Positions 46,525 through 56,956 are shown, counted from the first letter of the stretch. The stretch is DNA of 64,000 nt from Chryseobacterium pennae (GCF_003385515.1 NZ_QNVT01000007.1:1-64000); one strand, 5' to 3'. The notes: generated by a model from the letters alone, not told the origin. Program-made: numbers and translations.

Positions 46525-46661
46525 TTCCTCCGAAATCTTTATTTGTTTTAATAACCGTCAAAAACAGCCTGTTACTTTGCATCATGGGCAGTTTCTATGG
46601 TAAGGATAGAGAACAAATTAAGAGGTATATTGATCTTAATTTGTAAATTTGTTCAAAGATA

Positions 46662-47180
46662 ATGATAAAAATGTCAGAAGAATTTGAAATCAGAAATAAA
46701 GTTGCCGAAAGCGGCCTTGTAAATTTTGACCTTACCACTTTACTTCCAAAAGGGGAAAGAAAGGGTATTGATCTTAAAGACTTTCTTTTTCAGGAGATGA
46801 TCCTGAAGGAAAAAGATTTCCGCGAAAAAGTAGAGGTCATCAACACTGAAGAATATAAAGATTCCTATATCTATATCTACAACTCGGTAGATACCATTAT
46901 TCCGCTTTGGGCTTACTTTGTACTCACTGCTAAGCTTACAGATGTGGCCAAAAAGATCGTATTCGGAAACCGCGAGGATCTGGAAGTTATTCTGATGCAC
47001 AATGCTATACAGACCTATGATTTTGAAGATATGAGAGGAAAGAGGGTTCTTGTAAAAGGATGTTCGGATAAAGAAATTCCTGAAAATGCTTATATAGAGC
47101 TGGTGGAACAACTAAAACCTCTGGTAAAGTCTCTGATGTTTGGAGAGGCCTGCTCTAATGTTCCCATTATAAAGAACTAA
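46662..47180 (+). CDS. DUF2480 family protein
   Basis: A 172-residue cytosolic protein of the DUF2480 family, found in Bacteroidota. NKVAESGLVNFDLTTLLPKG near the start and KGCSDKEIPENAY near the end are typical. The ATG at 46671 (MSEEFEIRN) is an equally good start. Function unknown. The gene ends two bases before the next start, so it is co-transcribed with the DUF2723-like membrane protein. Confidence 0.8.
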   Translation: MIKMSEEFEIRNKVAESGLVNFDLTTLLPKGERKGIDLKDFLFQEMILKEKDFREKVEVINTEEYKDSYIYIYNSVDTIIPLWAYFVLTAKLTDVAKKIVFGNREDLEVILMHNAIQTYDFEDMRGKRVLVKGCSDKEIPENAYIELVEQLKPLVKSLMFGEACSNVPIIKN

Positions 47181-47182
47181 GA

Positions 47183-48442
47183 ATGAAGCAATATCTATCG
47201 GCGGCAGCCCTGTTCTTTATTTTTTTAGCAATTTATTATATCGGGAGTTTTACTAAAATTCCCTTTGCTGATTGTGTAGGATTTGTCCTGTCTGTAGAAA
47301 AAGGTGAGTTTGAAACTGCCGCTACTGCAACTTCCCATTTTTTATATACCAATACAGCGATCTTTATTAAAAACCTGACAGGTCTTCATCCTATTGAGGC
47401 CAGCCGTCTTTTGGTAGTAGCTTCAGGTGCTTTCACTGTTTCTATTGTATATCTTATTGTAAAAACCATCACAAAAACACAATGGACAGCCATTACAGCT
47501 GCGTTTGTCTTTGGATTCAGTTTTTCTTTCTGGAGAAATGCTGAAATTGTAGAAGTATATACCTACAATTCTTTATGGATAAGTCTTTTCTTCCTTTCTA
47601 TGGTAAAGGTCTTTATTGAAAAGAAAAATGTTCACATTATACTGAGCAGCCTATTCCTGGGAATTGCTCTCTGGGTGCATATTCAGAATATTTTACTGAT
47701 TCCTGCTCTCTTAATTTTCTTATTTTACTTCAGACAGGAAAAGAGGTATGCCAGCTTTTCGGTTATACTTTTTGCTTTATTGTTTTCATCCCTGTTTATT
47801 CTTAATATGTCGCAGGGACTGCCATTTAAGGCCTTCTACTCTTCCGATCAGGGAACATGGGTGGAGGATTCCCTGAAACAGACTCCGGTGCAGCTGGTAA
47901 AAGATTTTTTCCAGTCCTTTATATACCTCATCTATAATTTCAATATTTTTATATTTTTCGGAATAGCAGGAATGGGACTTTTGTATAAAGCCAACCGACA
48001 GATGTTTACTGTTTTCTTTGTAGCAGCGTTATTGGTTTACGGGTTTGCCACTTTCTATCTTGTTTCTGATAATTATGTATTTTTTCTTCCGTTCAATATC
48101 ATTTTTGCGCTGTCTATCGGATACGGACTATCTTCTGTTAAATATGTTTCATTTAAAAAGTTTTCGTGGGTTTGCCTGCTGATTCCTTTAGGTTATATTT
48201 CTGCTTATAATGTGGTCTTACTTACGGAAAAAGGTAGAGAAGCTGATGCTTTCAAAAAATATAAAGGCGGAATGAATTATTATCTGCTTCCCTGGATGAA
48301 TGATAATGTAGGGATTCTGGAATTCACTGTTGACAATAAAGTAGCTCCTGAACCTATTAACTGGATGACTGTGAGCGCAAAGGAATATATCAAAGTATTA
48401 AAAAATAAGGGATATACTGAAGAAGAGATCCGAAAACTTTAA
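47183..48442 (+). CDS. DUF2723-like multi-pass membrane protein
   Basis: A 419-residue membrane protein with about ten hydrophobic segments. Near the N terminus IPFADCVGFVLSVEKGEF and FWRNAEIVEVYTYNSLWISL match DUF2723, related to GT-C-type glycosyltransferases that use lipid-linked sugars. The C-terminal soluble part is short. A glycosyltransferase role is plausible but not shown. Starts two bases after the DUF2480 gene. Confidence 0.72.
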   Translation: MKQYLSAAALFFIFLAIYYIGSFTKIPFADCVGFVLSVEKGEFETAATATSHFLYTNTAIFIKNLTGLHPIEASRLLVVASGAFTVSIVYLIVKTITKTQWTAITAAFVFGFSFSFWRNAEIVEVYTYNSLWISLFFLSMVKVFIEKKNVHIILSSLFLGIALWVHIQNILLIPALLIFLFYFRQEKRYASFSVILFALLFSSLFILNMSQGLPFKAFYSSDQGTWVEDSLKQTPVQLVKDFFQSFIYLIYNFNIFIFFGIAGMGLLYKANRQMFTVFFVAALLVYGFATFYLVSDNYVFFLPFNIIFALSIGYGLSSVKYVSFKKFSWVCLLIPLGYISAYNVVLLTEKGREADAFKKYKGGMNYYLLPWMNDNVGILEFTVDNKVAPEPINWMTVSAKEYIKVLKNKGYTEEEIRKL

Positions 48443-48486
48443 CAATAATTATGAATCCGGGGTATTTTGGGAGGCATATTTTTTGA

Positions 48487-48494
48487 TAACTTTG
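48487..48494 (+). promoter_or_regulatory. -7 box for the DUF937 gene
   Basis: TAACTTTG, 30 bp before the start codon, fits TAnnTTTG. The nearest TTG lies at 17 bp, slightly short spacing. Confidence 0.4.
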
Positions 48495-48524
48495 AGTCAA
48501 TTAATACATTAACAAACACAAACA

Positions 48525-49181
48525 ATGAGCTTAATCGACCTACTTACAGGGAACACCAGCAACCAGGTTGCTGAACAGGCTGAAAACAAATTCGGAATCA
48601 ATAGAAACCAGGTAATTGCTTTACTAGCAGTAGCAACTCCTCTTATCATTTCTTACCTTAGAAATAAATCCCAGGATGCAAAGGAAGCTGAAGCTTTAAA
48701 CAATGCTTTGGACAAAGATCATAACGGCAGTATCTTAAATGATCCTTCACAAGTAGAATCCAGACAGGCTGAAGGCGGATCTATTCTTGACCATATTTTC
48801 GGTGGACAAAAGAGCACCGTGGAAAATCAATTATCACAAAATACGGGAATCTCTATAGATAAGATAGGACCTATCCTTGCGATGCTAGCTCCAGTTGTAA
48901 TGGGGTATATCGGCCAGCAAAAGCAACAAAGCAATGTGGGAGCAGGAGGTTTAGGAGATCTTTTGGGAGGAATCTTAGGAAATGCTTCTAATCAGGCTCA
49001 GGCTCAACAATCAAGTCCTTTAAATGATATTCTTGGAAGTGTTTTGGGTGGCGGACAATCTCAGTCATCAGGAAACCCTTTGAATGATATTTTAGGAAGT
49101 GTACTTGGCGGTGGTGGAAACCAGCAGCAGCAAGGCGGCGGTGGATTAGGAAGTATTCTTGGTAATATTTTCGGAAAATAA
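48525..49181 (+). CDS. DUF937 domain protein
   Basis: A 218-residue protein. DUF937 covers about residues 1-140 (MSLIDLLTGNTSNQVAEQAE, GPILAMLAPVVMGYIG). The C-terminal third is rich in Gly and Gln and carries two near-identical repeats, PLNDILGSVLGGG. DUF937 proteins are widespread and of unknown function. No signal peptide. Its own promoter-like sequence precedes it. Confidence 0.8.
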   Translation: MSLIDLLTGNTSNQVAEQAENKFGINRNQVIALLAVATPLIISYLRNKSQDAKEAEALNNALDKDHNGSILNDPSQVESRQAEGGSILDHIFGGQKSTVENQLSQNTGISIDKIGPILAMLAPVVMGYIGQQKQQSNVGAGGLGDLLGGILGNASNQAQAQQSSPLNDILGSVLGGGQSQSSGNPLNDILGSVLGGGGNQQQQGGGGLGSILGNIFGK

Positions 49182-49200
49182 TTAATTTAATTTGTCATAA

Positions 49201-49230
49201 AAAAGACCGGAGAGAGATCTTCGGTCTTTT
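49201..49230. terminator. Terminator between DUF937 gene and THX gene
   Basis: A 9-bp stem AAAAGACCG with CGGTCTTTT between convergent genes, T-flanked on both strands. Confidence 0.75.
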
Positions 49231-49239
49231 TGCTTTTTG

Positions 49240-49359
49240 TTACTTCTTAGGTTTCTCTTCGGTTGCTGTAAAGGATTTTGAAGCTTTTCTAGGTCTTCTT
49301 TTTCCGTAGTTTCCGGCATGAATTTTACCTCTTCTTGATTTATTGTCTCCTTTTCCCAT
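49240..49359 (-). CDS. Small ribosomal protein THX (bTHX)
   Basis: A 39-residue basic protein, ATG at 49359 and TAA at 49242-49240. It starts MGKGDNKSRRGKIHAGNYGK and continues RRPRKAS, the pattern of bTHX, a peptide in the head of the 30S subunit of Thermus and of many Bacteroidota. Being so short it is easily missed. It sits between the DUF937 gene and the tailspike-like gene, and has its own transcription unit. Confidence 0.88.
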   Translation of the reverse strand: MGKGDNKSRRGKIHAGNYGKRRPRKASKSFTATEEKPKK

Positions 49360-49418
49360 AGTAATAAAGTATTTGTTGTTGTTGTTACGAATTTAGGAAA
49401 AATAATTTGATCGTTAAA

Positions 49419-51161
49419 TCAGTTTTTCAATAATCCACTTGTATGGAGTTGTTGAATTAATTCTTCCAGTCTTGTATTGGTAGAAATCAGATCTTGTTTA
49501 CTATAATTATCAGAAGGAGCACTCGGAGCCGGTGAAGTTAAATGTTCTACCGTTTTATTAAGCAGATCCCATTGAGTCCATAGTCCTCCATATCCATCAT
49601 AGCTTCTTATATACTTCTTATTGCTTATGATTGTAGCATATTCCTGATGAACATTTCCTGTGCTCGGATCTTCACTATTATAAACTGTTAACATCCCCAT
49701 TTCGTTTACAGGGTAATTAACTGCAGAAGTAAAATCTGGTTGGGTGGTAACAAAAAAAACACCTGTTTTAGTATAATCATTTAAGTTTTCACTAACATTT
49801 AAATAATTCTTCGATACTGTAATTGGTGTGGTGAAAGTTCCGAATTTTTTCCACTTGGCTTTTTCATATGATCCTCGCTCTATACATATTGCCCCCACCC
49901 AATCATTATTTTTATCAAGATTAATATTCCAAATAAGAGATCCTATTGCAATATCTTCATTGAATAAAACAACATTACCATTATTCCCGTTTTCCAAAAC
50001 AGTATCACCGTAGAAAACTCTAGCTCTTTTGGAAGGTTGATTTATTGCAGAATCTCCTCCATTTAATCCATATTCAATATCATGTTTGGTTGTTTTAAAA
50101 AAAATTAAATTATTACTATCCGTACAGCTATTACCTCTTATAGTACCTGAATATAATTCGCCCAAGACAATATGATAATACCCAGAACCAGTATTATCAA
50201 TGGCATTATTACCAACAGGACCAAAAAAATTATCCAGAATATTTACTCCATTATCAGCAACAGGTAATGCAGGATTATCTGTAATGATATCTCCTTTTTT
50301 ATTTGACTCAAAATAACAATCTTTTACATTGACAATGGATGACCCTCTAAAATTAATTCCAAAGCCCTCTAAACCTTCAATTACAGAACTCTGAATGAAT
50401 AATTGCACTTTATCATATTTGAAATATTCATAAGCTTCTATAAAGCTTTCACCATGCTCTGCTGTAACCTGGCTAAATCTTATATCATAACAACCTTTAC
50501 CCGCCTTAAACCAAGTTCCAACCCAATCCCTTATACTACATGATTGAAAATACAATGACTGCACATAATCTACATTGGCTTCAAGCATTTTAATCTTTAC
50601 AAATGAACAGGTAACAAATGAACATCTTAAAAATTTATTACCATCAAACACAAACGAATTATCCATAGTTGATGTAAAATTTACTCCGATAAATTCTACC
50701 ATTTGACTTACAGGTAGATATTGAGTATAAATGAGATTACCATGTTTATCCTTAACATCATTTTTTTGATCTATAGTTGATGAAAACAATGGAATACCCG
50801 TTGTTACCCTTAATTCCCCCCCAATAATCTTAAACCAACTTCTGTTATTCGGGCCATCTACTAATCTATCAATAATTACAGTATGTTCAATTCTGAAATT
50901 ACCGTCTATGACCAAGTCTTTTTTAGCTGCTATACAAAAATTGATGGCAGCTTGTAATGCCTGCGAAGAGTCTAAAACTCCTTTTTCATCACCTCCAAAA
51001 GTGGTTAGTTTCACACATGTTTCTGATTTCTCAAAATATTTTGTTCCTAATTTCAGATAAAAGAAGCCATCTTCCTGATTGGCTATAGGACTTCCATCTG
51101 CCCATGTTGTTGTTTCTTTGTAAATTCCTTGATTGTTGTCTTTGTTTAATAGTATTGACAT
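49419..51161 (-). CDS. Phage tailspike-like right-handed beta-helix protein
   Basis: A 580-residue protein without signal peptide. An N-terminal segment (about 50-110, GGDEKGVLDSSQALQAAINF) matches the entry to pectate-lyase-3 beta-helix domains of phage tailspikes. A long beta-helix (about 110-400) follows. The segment at about 465-540 (GVFFVTTQPDF to LWTQWDLLN) resembles the knob domain of R-type pyocin and phage tail fibres. The last residues are predicted coiled coil (NTRLEELIQQL). No phage structural genes flank it. It may be a fibre from a decayed prophage, or a component of a tail-like or contractile device encoded elsewhere. The surface polysaccharide it might bind is unknown. Confidence 0.65.
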   Translation of the reverse strand: MSILLNKDNNQGIYKETTTWADGSPIANQEDGFFYLKLGTKYFEKSETCVKLTTFGGDEKGVLDSSQALQAAINFCIAAKKDLVIDGNFRIEHTVIIDRLVDGPNNRSWFKIIGGELRVTTGIPLFSSTIDQKNDVKDKHGNLIYTQYLPVSQMVEFIGVNFTSTMDNSFVFDGNKFLRCSFVTCSFVKIKMLEANVDYVQSLYFQSCSIRDWVGTWFKAGKGCYDIRFSQVTAEHGESFIEAYEYFKYDKVQLFIQSSVIEGLEGFGINFRGSSIVNVKDCYFESNKKGDIITDNPALPVADNGVNILDNFFGPVGNNAIDNTGSGYYHIVLGELYSGTIRGNSCTDSNNLIFFKTTKHDIEYGLNGGDSAINQPSKRARVFYGDTVLENGNNGNVVLFNEDIAIGSLIWNINLDKNNDWVGAICIERGSYEKAKWKKFGTFTTPITVSKNYLNVSENLNDYTKTGVFFVTTQPDFTSAVNYPVNEMGMLTVYNSEDPSTGNVHQEYATIISNKKYIRSYDGYGGLWTQWDLLNKTVEHLTSPAPSAPSDNYSKQDLISTNTRLEELIQQLHTSGLLKN

Positions 51162-51182
51162 GATTAATATTTTTTGATTCTG

Positions 51183-51284
51183 TTAAATATACCATTTAAA
51201 CCTTAAGCATTTTCCTCTTTTACACAGAATAAAAGCAACCACAGTCATATTTGCTGTTACTATCGAAATAAAAACTACCGACTG
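51183..51284 (-). pseudogene. Remnant of a second MATE transporter 3' end
   Basis: The minus strand encodes VVFISIVTANMTVVAFILCK followed by RGKC, closely matching the MATE C-terminus GVFISIPAAEGLITVVAFIL then FKKGKWK encoded just upstream. A stretch of 22 bp (51224-51245) is identical to the MATE gene at 51391-51412. No start codon or earlier domains remain. It is the tail of a duplicated or replaced MATE gene. Confidence 0.75.
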
Positions 51285-51355
51285 CAAAAGCGTAATAATA
51301 GATTTATCAAACAATTATTTCATTAACGACTAATAGAACTACCATCATCCATTCA

Positions 51356-52750
51356 TTACACCTTGACCGTCTTCCACTTTCCTTTTTTAAACAGAATAAA
51401 AGCAACCACAGTAATCAATCCCTCAGCTGCCGGGATTGAAATGAATACTCCTTTCGGACCCATCTCCAGATGCTTGGAAAGAAAATAAGCTAAAGGAATC
51501 TGAAACAGCCAGAATCCAAAAAGATTCACCCATGTTGGAGTCCACGTATCTCCTGCCCCGTTAAAAGCATTGATCATAACCATCCCGATTCCATAAAAAA
51601 TAAAGCCTATACTCATAATGTGGAGTGCATTTGTAGCAAAATCTTTAATCTCTATCTGCTGAGTAAAGAAACTCACTAAGAAATCCCCGAACAAAACAAA
51701 TATTAAGCTAACAATCACCATAAAGATGACATTATATTTCACTGTTTTCATCACAGACTGCTCTGCTCGCAACATTTCATTTGCCCCCATATTCTGTCCT
51801 ACCAATGTGGATGCTGCATTACTCAGGCCCCAGGCCGGAAGCATAAAGAACATCATTAATCTTAAGGCTGTCTGATAACCGGCTGAGGCATTTTCACCTC
51901 CTGTAGTCGCTACCAGCTCTGCCAAAAAGATCCAGCTGCACGATGCAATCACAAACTGGAAAATTCCGGGAGTAGCAATTTTTATAATGGATTTAATTAG
52001 ATCATAATGTGGTTTAAAGTAAGAAAGCTTAATACGGATTTGGGTATCTGCCACCAAAAGATGATACAGCTGATAAACTACCCCAATACTTCTTCCAATG
52101 GTAGTCGCTAATGCTGCTCCGGTAAGACCCATTGCCGGAATAGGCCCAAACCCTTTAATCAGGACCGGACAAAGAATAATGTTGGCAATATTGGCAATCC
52201 ATAAACTTTTCATAGCAATCATCGCATTTCCCGCTCCCCTAAAGATTCCATTGATCAGAAACAGAAGCATAATGATGGTACTGCTTCCCATCATAATTCT
52301 CGTAAAGTCTTTTCCATAAGCTGCAGCTTCCGGTCTTGAGCCCATCAATATCAGAATTTCTTCAGCATAGATGACCCCGAATGCACTTAAAACAAGTGTT
52401 ATGACAAATGAAACCAGCAATACCTGTGCTGCACTTCTGGAAGCCTGTTCAGTATTTTTCTCCCCAATTCGTCTTGCTACCATAGCGGTTGCCGCCATAC
52501 TCATTCCAATGGCAATGGAATACATTACAGAAAGTACAGATTCTGTAAGACCAACTGTCTGAATGGCGAAACCACTTTCCTTTAGATGTCCCACAAAATA
52601 AAGGTCAACCAATGCAAATACTGACTCCATCGCCATTTCCAGCATCATAGGTATAGCCAGAAGCAACACAGCACTTCTGATATTAACCTTCGTAAAATCG
52701 GTTTCTTCTCCGCTAAAGGCTTTTTTAATAAAGTCAATATATTTCGTCAT
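51356..52750 (-). CDS. MATE family efflux transporter
   Basis: A 464-residue polytopic membrane protein with about 12 hydrophobic helices in two related halves of six. The N-terminal half has AVLLLAIPMMLEMAMESVFA and VDLYFVGHL, the second half AGYQTALRLMMFFMLPAWGL, typical of the NorM/DinF-like MATE fold. Such proteins expel cationic drugs or metabolites with proton or sodium exchange. The substrate is unknown. The fragment at 51183-51284 shows that a second copy once existed. Confidence 0.9.
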   Translation of the reverse strand: MTKYIDFIKKAFSGEETDFTKVNIRSAVLLLAIPMMLEMAMESVFALVDLYFVGHLKESGFAIQTVGLTESVLSVMYSIAIGMSMAATAMVARRIGEKNTEQASRSAAQVLLVSFVITLVLSAFGVIYAEEILILMGSRPEAAAYGKDFTRIMMGSSTIIMLLFLINGIFRGAGNAMIAMKSLWIANIANIILCPVLIKGFGPIPAMGLTGAALATTIGRSIGVVYQLYHLLVADTQIRIKLSYFKPHYDLIKSIIKIATPGIFQFVIASCSWIFLAELVATTGGENASAGYQTALRLMMFFMLPAWGLSNAASTLVGQNMGANEMLRAEQSVMKTVKYNVIFMVIVSLIFVLFGDFLVSFFTQQIEIKDFATNALHIMSIGFIFYGIGMVMINAFNGAGDTWTPTWVNLFGFWLFQIPLAYFLSKHLEMGPKGVFISIPAAEGLITVVAFILFKKGKWKTVKV

Positions 52751-52866
52751 TTCTCCGGTTATAATTTATATATCCTCAAAAATACAAATCTAGTTCGTAG
52801 TAAGTCTTAGCAATTGACAATAAAATTAATCAGAAGTTTTTTTATCTATAAAACCTGCAAAAATCT

Positions 52867-52875
52867 TATCTTTGC
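52867..52875 (+). promoter_or_regulatory. -7 box of aspS
   Basis: TATCTTTGC, identical to the -7 box of the tRNA cluster, 58 bp before the aspS start. The -33 region is T-rich without a clean TTG. Confidence 0.5.
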
Positions 52876-52932
52876 AAACGTAAAAAAAGGTTCTAAGCTA
52901 AACCTTAAACATTGAACTTTAAACAAATAATT

Positions 52933-54687
52933 ATGTTTCGATCACACACCAACGGGGAGCTATCTCTGAAAAATCTGAATGAAGAAGTTACACTATCCGG
53001 ATGGGTACAGACTATCCGTGATAAAGGATTTATGATTTGGGTAGATCTTCGAGATCGTTACGGAATTACCCAGCTGGTACTTGACCAGGACCGTTCTTCT
53101 GCACAATTGATGGAAGAGGCTAAAAAATTAGGACGTGAATTCGTAATTCAGGCAACCGGAAAAGTTATTGAGAGAGTAAGTAAAAATCCTAATATTCCTA
53201 CAGGAGAAATTGAAATCTTAGTTGAAAAACTAACGATACTGAATGATTCTCAACTTCCACCTTTCACTATCGAAGATGAAACTGATGGTGGAGAGGAATT
53301 AAGAATGAAATACCGTTACCTGGACATCAGAAGAAATCCGGTAAAAGATAAATTGATCTTCCGTCATAAAATGGCTCAGAAGGTAAGAAATTATTTATCT
53401 GATGAAGGTTTCATCGAAGTAGAAACTCCTGTTTTAATTAAATCTACCCCGGAAGGAGCAAGAGACTTCGTTGTGCCAAGCAGAATGAACCCAGGGCAGT
53501 TTTATGCATTACCACAGTCTCCACAGACCTTCAAACAGCTTTTGATGGTAGGTGGAATGGATAAATATTTCCAGATTGTAAAATGTTTCCGTGATGAGGA
53601 TTTAAGAGCAGACAGACAGCCGGAATTTACACAAATCGACTGTGAGATGGCTTTTGTAGAGCAGGAAGATGTAATGAATGTATTCGAAGGAATGACTAAA
53701 ACCCTTATCAAAGATATTACAGGTCAGGAATTCGGGGATTTCCCAAGAATGACATTCGCAGAAGCAATGCAGAAATACGGAAATGATAAACCGGACATCC
53801 GTTTCGGAATGGAATTCGTAGAACTTAACGAGATTGTAAAAGGAAAAGACTTTAAAATATTTGATGAGGCAGAACTTGTTGTAGGAATTAATGTGGAAGG
53901 ATGTGCAGACTATACAAGAAAGCAGATTGACGAGCTTGTGGATTGGGTAAAACGTCCACAAATCGGAGCTTCAGGAATGGTTTGGGCTAAATTCCAGAAT
54001 GATGGAGTGAAAACCTCATCAGTAAACAAATTCTACAACGAAGAAGATCTAGCAAAGATCATTGAAAAATTCGGAGCAAAAGAAGGTGACTTAATGTTGA
54101 TTCTTTCCGGAAACGAAAACAAAGTAAGAGCTCAGCTTTCTGCATTGAGAATGGAACTTGGAAACCGTTTAGGATTAAGAAAAGGAAATGTATTTGCACC
54201 TCTTTGGGTTGTTGATTTCCCTCTGTTGGAATGGGATGAAGAATCTGAAAGATACCATGCAATGCACCACCCTTTCACGTCTCCAAAACCAGAAGATATC
54301 CACTTATTGGAAACAGATCCCGGTAAAGCAAGAGCCAACGCTTATGATATGGTTCTTAACGGAAATGAAATCGGAGGCGGATCTATCAGAATTTTCGACA
54401 GAGATCTTCAGTCTAAAATGTTTGACCTGCTAGGGTTCTCAAAAGAAGAAGCAGAAGCTCAGTTTGGATTCCTGATGAACGCATTTAAATATGGAGCACC
54501 GCCACACGGTGGTTTAGCATTCGGATTTGACCGTTTGGTAGCAATCCTGGATGGAAATGAAGTGATCAGGGATTATATTGCATTCCCTAAGAACAACTCC
54601 GGGCGTGATGTGATGATTGATGCACCGGCTTCCATTGCTGATGCACAGCTCGATGAACTAGAGTTAAAATTAAATTTAAAAGCATAA
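52933..54687 (+). CDS. aspS: Aspartate-tRNA ligase
   Basis: 584 residues from ATG 52933 ([19 protein letters not shown]); the TTG at 52912 adds a non-conserved extension. A class II synthetase charging tRNA-Asp. An N-terminal OB-fold anticodon-binding domain (about 15-105) is followed by the catalytic core with motif 2 [18 protein letters not shown] and motif 3 [14 protein letters not shown], and the bacterial insertion domain is present. It is followed by a strong terminator. The ATG is favoured by standard AspRS length. Confidence 0.96.
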   Translation: MFRSHTNGELSLKNLNEEVTLSGWVQTIRDKGFMIWVDLRDRYGITQLVLDQDRSSAQLMEEAKKLGREFVIQATGKVIERVSKNPNIPTGEIEILVEKLTILNDSQLPPFTIEDETDGGEELRMKYRYLDIRRNPVKDKLIFRHKMAQKVRNYLSDEGFIEVETPVLIKSTPEGARDFVVPSRMNPGQFYALPQSPQTFKQLLMVGGMDKYFQIVKCFRDEDLRADRQPEFTQIDCEMAFVEQEDVMNVFEGMTKTLIKDITGQEFGDFPRMTFAEAMQKYGNDKPDIRFGMEFVELNEIVKGKDFKIFDEAELVVGINVEGCADYTRKQIDELVDWVKRPQIGASGMVWAKFQNDGVKTSSVNKFYNEEDLAKIIEKFGAKEGDLMLILSGNENKVRAQLSALRMELGNRLGLRKGNVFAPLWVVDFPLLEWDEESERYHAMHHPFTSPKPEDIHLLETDPGKARANAYDMVLNGNEIGGGSIRIFDRDLQSKMFDLLGFSKEEAEAQFGFLMNAFKYGAPPHGGLAFGFDRLVAILDGNEVIRDYIAFPKNNSGRDVMIDAPASIADAQLDELELKLNLKA

Positions 54688-54691
54688 ATTT

Positions 54692-54715
54692 AAAGCGGGG
54701 TATTTGCCCCGCTTT
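54692..54715 (+). terminator. Terminator after aspS
   Basis: A 9-bp stem AAAGCGGGG with CCCCGCTTT then a T run, immediately after aspS. Confidence 0.9.
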
Positions 54716-54721
54716 TTTATT

Positions 54722-56881
54722 ATGAAAAAACTAATTCCATTTATTTTATTATTCTTTTTAAATCAATACAATTGTCAATATGCTGAAGGAGCATATTCTA
54801 AAAGTAGAATCTACAATTTAGTCAAACAATTACAGAAAGGTAATAAAAAAGCTTTTAATGAGCTTACTCCTTATTTCGATAGTGACAAATTACTTTCCGA
54901 AAATTTAGGTTATCATTATTTGGAGACGGCAGAACAGTCTTTTGCTCACAGAGCTCTTACTGAGAATTTCATATACCCTGACAACGAATTACAATCAGAG
55001 AATATTAAAAACTCTAAAGACTTTATCCGTTTCTTAGCCATTAATAACGATAAAATAAAATATTATCCAGAAGTAGAAGCATTTTATATCACTCCAATTA
55101 ATCAGAAAAAAGAATTCATTGAATTTCGAGAATTACCCGAAGTTAAACTACAGAAAATAAAAAGCAGATACACTGAAATACTAAGTAAAAACTGGATCAA
55201 AGAAAAAGGGATCGACTTATTAATTAAAAAGAATAACCCTATAGTCTTTTTAAAAATATGTGAAGAGTTTTATCGGCAAAGGGATAAGTTTAATAATTAC
55301 AATCGAAACAAAGGAGATTTTCATGATTTATTAAGAATATTAATAGGTAAAGACATTGGATCTGCAGACCAAAATGGCAATATAACCTGGGATACTGAGG
55401 ATATGAATTTTGATAATACTGCAACGCTTAACTTATTTGTTTTTTTCTCTAAAAACTATAAAAATTTCAAATGGAACAGTTCTAAAAACTATTTTGAAAA
55501 TCATTCATTACAAGTAAAAGATACTGAACCATTAAGCAATCTAATAGAAGATCTTTATAGTGAAAATGATTCTATAGCTATACAATCATACATTATTCTT
55601 TCCCAAAGCGACCCTATCCGGGTAGGAAAACTATGTGATGAAAAAGAAAAAAACAGTTTAGACCGCCCCAATTCCATTACGCCATTATTTCCCTTCAGAT
55701 TTCTGAAACAACTTTCGTTATTCACAAATTATTGCAGGCAAAATACAATTGATTATCTTGGTTCTGATGAACTCACTTCTCAAATTGAAAGATTAAAATC
55801 TGAACTGACATTCAATGAAAGAAGAAAACTTGAAGATCAGCTAATCAAAAACTTAACATTCGAAGATATCACCTCATTGGAATACTGGTCTCTCATTCAT
55901 GAAAAAGAAGTAGAATTAGGAGAATCTGCAGCCAGAATATTAGATATTTATTATACTAAAAACTGGCCTACCATTTTAAACAATCCTGATTTATTAAAAT
56001 GGTACTTAAAAAAATCTATTTTATTTAGCCGGATTGGCATCAATGGAAGCCTTAATTATTATCTTATAAAATTCACAGGCAACGGTTCTGCAACAATTAA
56101 GATTCTTGATCTGATCAAATCTGATGATCCTGATATAAGCCTTCAGGTTGAAAAAGCAAAGAAAATATGTTTAAACACATTTGAATTTCCAATTGATAAT
56201 TTAAAAATCAGTGAAGCTAACTTCAACAGTAAAAGAATAAATATCGAACAAGAAATTGAGACACTCAGATCCAAAAGTATAAAGCAGAATGATTTTGAAT
56301 ATAATATATTGTCTCTATCAGCGAAAATTGGTTATAGTCAAATTCCTGAAGCCATTAAAAACTTCAAAAAATTAAAATTTGACGAAAAGAGCTATCGTTC
56401 CCCATATTCTTTCCTTGAAAGAGATTATGGTTTTTTTATGATTAAGAATTGGAAATTCCAGGAAGTACAGGATCAGTTTCTATCGATTTATAATTCCCAT
56501 ACAGAAAAACAATTATATCAATATTATTTGGATAAGGCCAAAATTGATTATAAAAATAAGGAGGCAATTATTGATTATGATAAGATCTTTGAGATTTTAA
56601 AATTTAACATTGGAATCCCTTTTACAGGAAGTTCACTGCAGGAAAATGAAGTAGGGTCCATCATTAAACTGTTAGAATTAGAGTTAAAAACAAACTTAAA
56701 CTACCCTGACAAACTTTGTAATTCAGCAGGAATATATATTTGTCCACCTACAGACAGAGCGTGGGAATGGCAAAGATATTTGATAGACAACAATTTTTTA
56801 AAAGCCCAACATTCCGATATTGTTTCCTTCCACTATGGTTACTATCTGGATAAAGTTCTACCATATCAATCAAAAGATTAA
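54722..56881 (+). CDS. Secreted protein of unknown function
   Basis: 719 residues from ATG 54722; a TTG start at 54704 would lie inside the aspS terminator. It begins with a signal peptide MKKLIPFILLFFLNQYNCQY and may be processed after the cysteine-containing segment, so a lipoprotein is possible. The remainder is mostly helical and rich in Asn, Lys, Ile and Leu. I recognise no catalytic motif and no known domain. The gene is followed by a 75-bp gap and a lipoprotein gene. Codon use looks more AT-rich than in aspS. Function unknown. Confidence 0.7.
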   Translation: MKKLIPFILLFFLNQYNCQYAEGAYSKSRIYNLVKQLQKGNKKAFNELTPYFDSDKLLSENLGYHYLETAEQSFAHRALTENFIYPDNELQSENIKNSKDFIRFLAINNDKIKYYPEVEAFYITPINQKKEFIEFRELPEVKLQKIKSRYTEILSKNWIKEKGIDLLIKKNNPIVFLKICEEFYRQRDKFNNYNRNKGDFHDLLRILIGKDIGSADQNGNITWDTEDMNFDNTATLNLFVFFSKNYKNFKWNSSKNYFENHSLQVKDTEPLSNLIEDLYSENDSIAIQSYIILSQSDPIRVGKLCDEKEKNSLDRPNSITPLFPFRFLKQLSLFTNYCRQNTIDYLGSDELTSQIERLKSELTFNERRKLEDQLIKNLTFEDITSLEYWSLIHEKEVELGESAARILDIYYTKNWPTILNNPDLLKWYLKKSILFSRIGINGSLNYYLIKFTGNGSATIKILDLIKSDDPDISLQVEKAKKICLNTFEFPIDNLKISEANFNSKRINIEQEIETLRSKSIKQNDFEYNILSLSAKIGYSQIPEAIKNFKKLKFDEKSYRSPYSFLERDYGFFMIKNWKFQEVQDQFLSIYNSHTEKQLYQYYLDKAKIDYKNKEAIIDYDKIFEILKFNIGIPFTGSSLQENEVGSIIKLLELELKTNLNYPDKLCNSAGIYICPPTDRAWEWQRYLIDNNFLKAQHSDIVSFHYGYYLDKVLPYQSKD

Positions 56882-56956
56882 TCTTTTCCTTCACAGAGCA
56901 TTCAATACATGATCTCATAATCAATATGTTTTTTTAGGATCTATAAATTTAAATTT

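Noticed and set aside
54704..54721. TTG start for the 719-residue secreted protein
   Set aside because: It lies within the aspS terminator hairpin and would disrupt the signal peptide.
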